64,000 bases of DNA from Streptomyces sp. CB03234. GTDB lineage: Bacteria > Actinomycetota > Actinomycetes > Streptomycetales > Streptomycetaceae. A program made the translations under genes and the position numbers. The stretch spans positions 310,001 to 374,000 of the forward strand of contig NZ_LIYH01000005.1 in assembly GCF_001905885.1 (NCBI RefSeq), in the 5' to 3' direction. The notes below the pieces were generated by a model. The model ran no database searches. It was given only the letters and a program-made list of their open reading frames with translations, and was not told the origin of the DNA. Positions 1-5,425 of the stretch are shown one piece after another; within the stretch, counting starts at the first letter, position 1, and each line of letters begins with the position of its first letter.

Positions 1-195
1 ACGGCGTACGAGATGAAGCGGCTGGGCCGCGACGCCGCCGAGCTGACCGCGCACGGCCTGGCTCTGGAGCCCGAGCTGGAGTCGATCTTCACCGCGCTCG
101 CCGCGCGGTGGGAAAGCTCGGGCCGGGCCGTGCCCGGCCGACCGGATGAGGAGTGGACGATCCTCGCCCGCCGCTGCCCCTGGCCCGTAGGCTGA
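1..195 (+). CDS. Unknown protein, C-terminal part only
   Basis: The frame is open from the first base of the window and stops with TGA at 193-195, so the gene begins outside. About 64 residues are visible. They are mostly helical and charged, with a RLGRDAAELTAHGL segment and an ending rich in Trp, Cys and Pro. I do not recognise the family. It lies on the left side of a putative att site at 1843-1867, so it is probably cargo of an integrated element. An ATG at 13 is internal and has no visible ribosome binding site. Confidence 0.45.
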   Translation, partial: TAYEMKRLGRDAAELTAHGLALEPELESIFTALAARWESSGRAVPGRPDEEWTILARRCPWPVG

Positions 196-621
196 CCGCG
201 CGGTGCGGGCACGGCCCCCACCGCCACCCGCACCGCACCCCCGAGGAGCCCGCCGGCGCCGTACGGCGCCGCGCTCCCCGGGCTGCCGGACCGGCACACC
301 GTGGTTGGGCCCACCGGCCCGGCAGCCACACCAGTCCACCACCAGGGCCAGGCCCGTACGGAACACCACCCCCGCAGCAGAACGAAGCCCTGGTCCCGAG
401 GGGGAGACCAGGGCTGCCGGTCACGGTCCGGGAAGGGGAACCGCCGAGCCGTAGACGCGGCCCCGACGCCAGCGCGGGAATCGGAGCCGCGGACTGCACC
501 GGCCCGACGTGGGGGTCCAGACCAGTGCACGTGTCAGACGTTTCAACGCCACCGAGCCGACAAGGACACGATCGGCGTCAACACCACAGCGAGTGTCCGC
601 CTCTGCTGGGACGATGCCCTC
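196..621. other. 426-bp intergenic stretch with a hairpin
   Basis: No convincing gene is visible. Overlapping open frames here use poor codons. The one clear structure is an inverted repeat of 10 bp at 386-395 and 406-415 (AGCCCTGGTC / GACCAGGGCT) around a 10-nt loop. It could be a terminator for the upstream gene or an element-specific structure, but it has no T tract. Confidence 0.4.
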
Positions 622-1014
622 ATGCAGCCGCTGCCCATCCCTTGCCCCGCTGGCCAGGTGCCCGACGCCACCGCCGTCGACGCCTTCAACGCCGCCTACC
701 GGCAGGCCAAACGGCAGCACGCGGTGTTCGTCGCCGTTGAGAACCAAGGCCGTCGGTGGACGGTGAAGGCCGACGCGCTCACCGCCGGCCAGGACCACAC
801 CGTCGGCGACGACGCGTACGACGCGATCCGCGCCGCCGTCATCCGCCTGATCCAGGCGAGGGAGATCCGTTCCGACTCCTCCGCGGGCCCGGTCTACTTC
901 GTGCTGTACGACGTGGAGACTGAGCACCGGGCCCGCGAGCTCGCCGCTGCCCTTCACGCCGCCCTGTACGGCGACCTCGAACCCCTGACCCGCGCCGTGC
1001 CCGAAGCGTCCTGA
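622..1014 (+). CDS. Hypothetical protein, 130 aa
   Basis: Starting at ATG 622 (MQPLPIPCPAG) the product is 130 aa. The frame stays open upstream to 301, but that extension is Arg/Pro/Gly-rich and reads like non-coding sequence. The protein has a two-part look: FNAAYRQAKRQHAVFVAVENQGRRWTV resembles the start of a small alpha/beta domain, and YFVLYDVETEHRARELAAAL its second half. No signal peptide or membrane segment is visible. I do not recognise a family. It is probably cargo of the integrated element. The ribosome binding site is weak, so the start is uncertain. Confidence 0.5.
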   Translation: MQPLPIPCPAGQVPDATAVDAFNAAYRQAKRQHAVFVAVENQGRRWTVKADALTAGQDHTVGDDAYDAIRAAVIRLIQAREIRSDSSAGPVYFVLYDVETEHRARELAAALHAALYGDLEPLTRAVPEAS

Positions 1015-1022
1015 CGCCGCCG

Positions 1023-1535
1023 TCACCCGGCAGGTGCAATACGGAGGACGGCGGCGTTGGCGCGGATCTCGATGACCTCCAGGCTCATGGCGTCGTTGAT
1101 GGTCGCGACTGTTCCCAGACCGCAGTTCAGCCCGACGCCGCCGCCCCCGTCCGATGACACACCGCCGCCACCGGAACAACCTGAAACGCTGTAGCCCGAC
1201 CCCGTCAGTGGCGCGGCCATCTCGACCGCGTCGCCGGTGATCGCAGTCACTTTGATCGGCCCGAGGCCATACCTTTCCGGCACTGTCACGACGTCTCCCA
1301 CGGTGACCTTGATCTCGCACGTCCCGTCACCACACGGCCCGGTCAGCGACGGCGCCGGCGTGACCATCCGCGTGGGAGTCGGCGTGGGGATGGACGCCGG
1401 CGCCCTGGAGCCCGATCCGCTGGGCCGGCCCGCAGCGGGGGACCCGTCCGAAGAATCCGAGGAACACGACGGGAGAGCGGCGAACACGACGGCGACAACG
1501 GCGGTGGATAACGCTCGACGCATCATGAGTGCCAT
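1023..1535 (-). CDS. Small secreted lipoprotein
   Basis: The 170-aa product begins with a short positive region (MMRR), a hydrophobic stretch and a lipobox-like LPSC followed by Ser/Asp, which points to export and lipid attachment at that Cys. A Ser/Gly/Pro/Thr-rich linker follows, then a domain of about 100 residues with GDVVTVPERYGLGPIKV, a Gly-rich loop between two Cys, and a closing strand. Possible starts are the Met at 1535 and the two adjacent Met codons three residues in. The function is unknown. It converges with the gene ending at 1014, and its start overlaps that of the small divergent plus-strand ORF at 1534. Confidence 0.6.
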   Translation of the reverse strand: MALMMRRALSTAVVAVVFAALPSCSSDSSDGSPAAGRPSGSGSRAPASIPTPTPTRMVTPAPSLTGPCGDGTCEIKVTVGDVVTVPERYGLGPIKVTAITGDAVEMAAPLTGSGYSVSGCSGGGGVSSDGGGGVGLNCGLGTVATINDAMSLEVIEIRANAAVLRIAPAG

Positions 1536-1776
1536 GGAACCCCGCCCTACCCGTTGTGTCCAGGGAAGTCATGCACGGCATAAGACCTCCACCGGGGGGC
1601 TCCGGTGTCGCACGTGCTTTGCTCTGCAAGGGATAGCATTGGATGCTCAACTCGCTTATCTGGCAGGGCAGGTAGAAGCATGCTCGATAAGGGAGATTCG
1701 CTGTAGCAACGCACATGGGCCCCGTGCTGACACGTCAGCACGGGAGCCGGATCGAGGCGGATGGAGCCGGATGTAG
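1534..1776 (+). CDS. Possible small Cys/His-rich protein
   Basis: This 80-aa frame starts MEPRPTRCVQGSHARHKTS and has the spacing C-x4-H-x2-H-x8-C-x2-C in its first 30 residues, a plausible zinc-binding pattern. Its codons use A/T third positions far more than the chromosomal genes do, as is common for recently acquired DNA. It starts inside the start region of the divergent lipoprotein gene and ends in the direct repeats next to the att site. It could be a small element protein such as an excisionase-like or regulatory factor, but I cannot assign it, and it may not be expressed. Confidence 0.35.
   Translation: MEPRPTRCVQGSHARHKTSTGGLRCRTCFALQGIALDAQLAYLAGQVEACSIREIRCSNAHGPRADTSAREPDRGGWSRM
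1721..1744. repeat. 24-bp near-palindrome beside the att site
   Basis: Perfect 10-bp arms CCCGTGCTGA and TCAGCACGGG surround the four bases CACG. The 16 bases at 1927-1942 (CGTGCTGACGTGTCAG) match the reverse complement of 1727-1742 exactly. The two copies therefore bracket the att site in opposite orientation. They may be a regulator operator or integrase/excisionase sites. Confidence 0.6.
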
Positions 1777-1783
1777 GCGGATG
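1744..1783 (+). repeat. Two 20-bp direct repeats
   Basis: The units at 1744-1763 and 1764-1783 are both GAGCCGGATnnAGGCGGATG. They differ only in the central dinucleotide (CG versus GT). Short direct repeats within 100 bp of an att core are typical of integrase arm-type sites. That role is an inference here. Confidence 0.6.
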
Positions 1784-1813
1784 GAAACAGGGTCTAATGT
1801 CCGATTCTCCGGC

Positions 1814-1896
1814 GTTTCCGCAGGTCAGGAAGGTAACAATTTCGGGTTCGACTCCCCTAGGCTCCACACGGCAAGACCCCTCCGACCTGCGGAAAC
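1814..1896. repeat. 13-bp inverted repeat centred on the att core
   Basis: GTTTCCGCAGGTC at 1814-1826 and GACCTGCGGAAAC at 1884-1896 are exact reverse complements. Their midpoint is 1855, also the midpoint of the tRNA-like segment 1843-1867. The right arm lies inside the downstream terminator hairpin. Confidence 0.75.
1843..1867 (+). other. Putative att site: 3' end of a tRNA (tRNA-Ala-like)
   Basis: The segment contains GGTTCGACTCCCCTAGGCTCC, the T-arm loop and 3' acceptor strand of a tRNA, with no matching 5' half: the T stem is only partly paired and no anticodon arm precedes it. The ending CTAGGCTCCAC resembles actinobacterial tRNA-Ala. A strong terminator follows at once, as expected downstream of a tRNA. 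The simplest reading is the right junction of an element integrated into tRNA-Ala, with the intact tRNA and the integrase to the left of the window. Confidence 0.6.
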
Positions 1897-1917
1897 ACGG
1901 TTGGAGGGGTCTTTTTG
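1873..1917 (+). terminator. Rho-independent terminator
   Basis: A 13-bp stem (1875-1887 with 1899-1911, one G-T wobble) around an 11-nt loop is followed by five T residues. It lies just after the tRNA 3' end and is probably the original tRNA terminator. Confidence 0.85.
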
Positions 1918-2112
1918 TCTCTTTTTCGTGCTGACGTGTCAGTATGCCGGTGCTGCCGAATGCTCGCGGAGGCCCGTGCTCGTGGGGCTTCGGGGGCCAC
2001 GTCTCCCCTGTGGATCCCCCGGTACCGCGGTCTTGGTGAGTGCTCGCGATCGGCTCGGGTGGTGGACGGAAACGGCAGACGGCTCGTTTCTACCGGCGGT
2101 AGAATCGCGGGT
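1918..2112. other. Intergenic region before the toxin-antitoxin pair
   Basis: The region holds the second copy of the 16-bp motif at 1927-1942 and the leader of the antitoxin gene. No other gene is visible. A promoter for the pair must lie here, but I cannot place its boxes with confidence. Confidence 0.4.
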
Positions 2113-2382
2113 ATGGCTGATCAGAAGTGGACGAGCATCAAGACCAAGGAAGCGGTCGCCGCCCGGCTGCGGGTGCTCGCGGCCGAGCACGGCACGACGA
2201 TGGACGGTCTTCTTGAGCAGATGGCGTTCCGGGAGCTGACCGAGGAGGAGCGTGAGCAGCGCGCCCGGGACGCCGCCCAGGAACTCGGTGTGGAGTACAC
2301 GCCTGAGGTGAGGGCCCAAGGGACCGATGCCTGGGCGAAGATCCGCGCCCACCGTGCCAGTCGTGGTGGTCGCGCCGCGTGA
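2113..2382 (+). CDS. Probable antitoxin of a PIN-type toxin-antitoxin pair
   Basis: The 89-aa product starts at ATG 2113 (MADQKWTSIKTKEAVAARLR). Its N-terminus fits a short DNA-binding strand-helix-helix fold, and the rest is a charged helix rich in Glu and Arg, as in small antitoxins. The frame extends upstream without good coding signal. The stop codon overlaps the GTG start of the next gene by four bases, so the two are translationally coupled. Antitoxins of such pairs usually repress their own promoter. The family is not certain. Confidence 0.6.
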   Translation: MADQKWTSIKTKEAVAARLRVLAAEHGTTMDGLLEQMAFRELTEEEREQRARDAAQELGVEYTPEVRAQGTDAWAKIRAHRASRGGRAA

Positions 2383-2765
2383 GCGACTACATCGAGACCG
2401 TCGTCCTGGACCACACCTGCCTAGTCGCGCTGTATGAGGGGGATGCCTTCTTCACGGGGCTGTACATCGAGGCCAGTCACCAGCGCGGCCGCATCCTTGT
2501 GCCGTCGCTGTGCGTCCTGGCAGCCGACCGGCTCAAACCCGGCTGCGGGGCGTACGCAGCCGGCCTGCGGTACGCCGAGGGCGTTCCCTTCACCACGGCT
2601 CACGCGATGGAGGCGGTGTCCTGGCCCCGAGCCGAGCACGCCGTTGCTCACGCTGCGGCGGTGGCCTGGCAGATGGCGACGGCGGGCGAGCCTGTCACCG
2701 TGCTGTCGTTGCGCGACGAGGCCTACCGCTTCACCAGCATGCAAGCGCTCAACCCCTACGAATAG
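2379..2765 (+). CDS. PIN-domain-like toxin
   Basis: The 128-aa product starts at GTG 2379 inside the stop of the antitoxin gene. The opening VVLDHTCLVALYEGD resembles the first strand and acidic residue of PIN-domain ribonucleases, and the middle region has the usual helical pattern (LYIEASHQRGRILVPSLCVL). Later acidic residues (AVSWPRAEHAV, SLRDEAYRF) may complete the metal site but do not match a textbook VapC. In the VapC family the enzyme cleaves RNA and is held inactive by its partner. It stands 0.5 kb from the att site and may stabilise acquired DNA. Confidence 0.55.
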   Translation: MSDYIETVVLDHTCLVALYEGDAFFTGLYIEASHQRGRILVPSLCVLAADRLKPGCGAYAAGLRYAEGVPFTTAHAMEAVSWPRAEHAVAHAAAVAWQMATAGEPVTVLSLRDEAYRFTSMQALNPYE

Positions 2766-2910
2766 GCCGTCGCCGGAAGTGGGTGGCAGTTGCTGTCTTG
2801 GCCATGTGTGAGAACCGTTGCGGAGGGCTTCGCATGAATGCGGACGTCGAGACGTTGGCCGAGGGACCGCTTGCTGGCATGCAACAGGGGCAGGCGTGCC
2901 CGTGACCCTG

Positions 2911-3801
2911 TCACCGGGCTGAACGAAATGCCTCCGCCGGACGCGGAAGCGGACGCTCATTTTGTTGGGGCAGTGTCTTGGCGTGGGAAAGGGACGCCAA
3001 GACGGCGTCCTTCGCCAGCATGCTCATCACGAGATCGTTGATGTCGGGCGTAACGTCCGGGCGCAGCTCCCGGACCGGGGCGGGCGTACGGAAGCGGTGG
3101 TCGTGCATCACCTGGGCGTGGTCGCCGATGAACGGGGGCTGCCCGGTGAGCATTTCGTACAGGAGGCAGCCCAACGCATAGAGATCTGTCTTCGGGTCGA
3201 TGAGGCCTCGGTCGGTGAGCTGCTCGGGCGCCATGTAGGCGACGGTGCCGAGAACTTGGCCAGCCTGGGTGAGGCGGGGATGGTCGGCGCCGAAGACGGC
3301 CGCAACACCGAAGTCGAGCAGTTTGGCCTTCCAGCCCTCGGTGATCATTACGTTGGCGGGCTTGAGGTCCCTGTGTACGACGGGGTCTTCGTGGATGCAG
3401 GCCAGGACATCTGTGATCTGGGCGGCTAGGGACAACGCCCGGGCCAGGGGCAGGCGGCCTCCTTCCTGGGTCAGGATCTGAGCGAGGTTCTCGCCCACGA
3501 CCAACTCCCAGACCAAGTAAAGGTCTTTCGGGCCGCCGTCGAGCTGGGCGTCACCGCCGTGTCCCGCCGAGGCCAACAATGCCTCGGCGAGGTCGGCGAG
3601 CGTGCCTTCGTCGGGAAGCAGCCAACGGAGGGCGTCGTTGACCGCGGACGGGGCCTGGTCCCACTGGGCTTCGCTCCAGATACGGCGAATCAGAGCGCTT
3701 GGCGCGTATGCCTGCCCGTCGGCGGCCCACAGCAGGGGACGGCGGCGGTCGTTGGTCCAGGTGGCGAGGTACCGGCGGGTCGGCCGGGGAGTGTGCGACA
3801 T
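2911..3801 (-). pseudogene. Truncated Ser/Thr kinase fused to an unrelated N-terminus
   Basis: The minus-strand frame contains the hinge and C-lobe of a Hanks-type kinase: YLVWELVVGENLAQIL, the catalytic loop HRDLKPANVM, DFGVAAVFG, VAYMAPEQL and DLYALGCLLYEMLTG. It has no Gly-rich loop and no ATP-anchoring Lys. About 100 residues of unrelated sequence (WTNDRRRPLLWAADGQAYAP...) stand where the N-lobe should be. The end is also abnormal: after MLAKDA the usual last helices are replaced by 30 unrelated residues. The start is taken at the Met at 3801, but the frame reads on upstream. It cannot bind ATP normally and is best read as a decayed chimera. Confidence 0.6.
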
Positions 3802-4235
3802 CGTCGGCCAGGACGTGGCACTTGCGCTCGTCGGCGAACACGCTGGCAAGGAAGAGATGCCGGCCGTAGAGGCGTTCGACCGCTGCGGCCAGGAGGCCGG
3901 CGATGCTCAGCGTGCGCTCGGTGAGCCAGGCGTCGTGCACGTCGTCGGGCTCGCGCAGTTCCTCAAGGGCGTCAGAGCCGATGCTCTGGAAGACGAGATG
4001 GGCGATCAGGAGATCGCCGTGGGCGACGAGGTCGCGGACACGGGACGCTTCGCCTGCGATCACCTGGGCCAGGACGGTTCGTACGTGGCGCAGCAGGAGC
4101 ACGGACTGCCAGATCTGGTGGGCACCGGGGCGTCCACCGAACAGGCGGGTGTATGCGCCTTCCGGAGCAGGGCGCAACAGGTGGTCAGGATCAGCGGCGG
4201 CTCCGTGGGGACGCCGAGGGCCCTGCCGTGCGGGT
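3790..4235 (-). pseudogene. Remnant of a larger protein, out of frame with the kinase fragment
   Basis: The minus-strand frame ADPDHLLRPAPEGAYTRLF..., through LFGGRPGAHQIWQSVLLLRHV, GDLLIAHLVFQSIG and LYGRHLFLASVFADERKC, has natural protein composition. It lacks a start codon with a ribosome binding site, and near 3800 its sense continues in the frame of the kinase fragment (RRYLATWTNDRRRPLLWAADG). This suggests one older gene broken by a frameshift and cut off upstream by the lacI end. From memory it resembles the C-terminal region of AIPR-type phage-resistance proteins, but I hold that only weakly. Confidence 0.4.
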
Positions 4236-5329
4236 CAGCGCCGGGGTGACGGACCGCTGCTGTCGCGGACGATCAGCTCGACGGGGACGACGGGGTCGAT
4301 CCGGGGCTCGGCCGGGCCGTCGATGCGGCCCAGGAGGAGCCGGAGGGAGCGGGTGCCGATCTCGGTGAAGTCGGTGCGGACGGTGGTCAGCGGGGGCAGC
4401 AGGTGGGCGGCCTCGGGGATGTCGTCGTAGCCCACGACGCTGACGTCGCCGGGTACGGACCGTCCCGCTTCGTGGAGGGCATGCAGCAGGCCGAGTGCCA
4501 TCTGGTCGTTGGAGGCGAAGACCGCGGTGACGTCCGGGCGCAGCGCCAGGCGGCGGCCCAGGTCGTACCCGGAGTCGGCGCTCCAGTCGCCGATGAGCGG
4601 GTCGGGGATCTCGGCGCCGGCCGCGGCGAGGGTGTCGCGCCAGCTCGCCAGCCGCCGGTCGGCGGAGGTCCAGCCCGTGGGCCCCGCGATGTGCCAGACG
4701 GTGTGGTGGCCCAGGCGCAGCAGGTGCTCGGTGGCTTCCCGCGCTCCGGTGCGGGAGTCGGCGGTGACCAGGGGGGTGCCGTCCTCGAGGTCGCTCTCCA
4801 GGACGACCAGGGGGGTGTCCAGGCGGGCGTCCGCCAGCGCCCGGCCCACCCAGAGCTGCGGAGCGATGGCGATCACGCCCTCGGCGCCTTCGGCGGACAG
4901 CCGGTCGACCGCGCGTGCGACCGTGTGGTGGTCGGCCGTGTCGTGGTCGGCCGTGCCTCGGTCGGCCGTGTCGATGGCGATGGAGCTCACCAGGTATCCG
5001 GCGTCCTGGGCCGCGGTGTTGATCGCGGTCAGGATCGACGCGGGCCCGTAGCGCGCCGCGTCGAAGGAGATGACACCGAGCATCCGGGTCTTGCCGCTGG
5101 CCAGCGAACGCGCGCTGCGGCTCGGGCGGTAGCCGAGCGACCGCATGGCCTCCAGGACCGCCTCGCGGGTCGTGGGGCGGACGGACGGATGGTCGTTGAG
5201 CACCCGCGACACGGTCTGCTTGGAAACGCCTGCGAGCCGGGCCACGTCGTCCATCACGGGGCGTGATCCCGCGAAGTTCCGTCTGCTGCGCCACTTCGGA
5301 GCGGGGCCGTCGGCGGCGCTTGGGGTCAT
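4235..5329 (-). CDS. LacI-family transcriptional regulator
   Basis: The 364-aa protein has a LacI helix-turn-helix near residues 25-75 (MDDVARLAGVSKQTVSRVLNDHPSV, then LGYRPSRSARSL). A periplasmic-binding-protein-like sugar domain follows (LGVISFD, TPLVVLESD, VFASNDQMALGLLHAL, VSVVGYDDIPEAAHLLPPLTTV). It lies 96 bp downstream of the last GH35 gene on the same strand and probably controls that operon through the palindrome at 16695-16706. LacI proteins usually release DNA on binding a sugar, here perhaps a galactoside. Between residues 115 and 135 there is a Thr-Ala-Asp-His repeat made by three 15-bp units. Confidence 0.92.
   Translation of the reverse strand: MTPSAADGPAPKWRSRRNFAGSRPVMDDVARLAGVSKQTVSRVLNDHPSVRPTTREAVLEAMRSLGYRPSRSARSLASGKTRMLGVISFDAARYGPASILTAINTAAQDAGYLVSSIAIDTADRGTADHDTADHHTVARAVDRLSAEGAEGVIAIAPQLWVGRALADARLDTPLVVLESDLEDGTPLVTADSRTGAREATEHLLRLGHHTVWHIAGPTGWTSADRRLASWRDTLAAAGAEIPDPLIGDWSADSGYDLGRRLALRPDVTAVFASNDQMALGLLHALHEAGRSVPGDVSVVGYDDIPEAAHLLPPLTTVRTDFTEIGTRSLRLLLGRIDGPAEPRIDPVVPVELIVRDSSGPSPRR
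4931..4975 (-). repeat. Three 15-bp tandem repeats inside lacI
   Basis: Each plus-strand unit begins GTCGGCCGTG (4931, 4946, 4961). They encode the low-complexity DTADRGTADHDTADHHT segment in a surface region of the sugar-binding domain. Confidence 0.8.
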
Positions 5330-5425
5330 GGCGGCTGTCCTCGACGTCGTTTCGGCGGTCCTGTCCGCCCCGGCACGCCCACAGCATAGGCCGGGCGTTC
5401 CGGGGCGGTTCCCCGGGCGGAGCGG

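Noticed and set aside
1763..1867. A complete tRNA gene using GGAGCCG at 1763 as the 5' acceptor strand
   Set aside because: The 5' and 3' strands could pair, but no D-arm or anticodon arm lies between them and the length is over 100 nt. It is better read as a 3' remnant.
2978..3002. Hairpin CTTGGCGT...ACGCCAAG as a terminator
   Set aside because: It lies within the end of the broken kinase frame, has only 8 bp and lacks a T tract; it may be chance.
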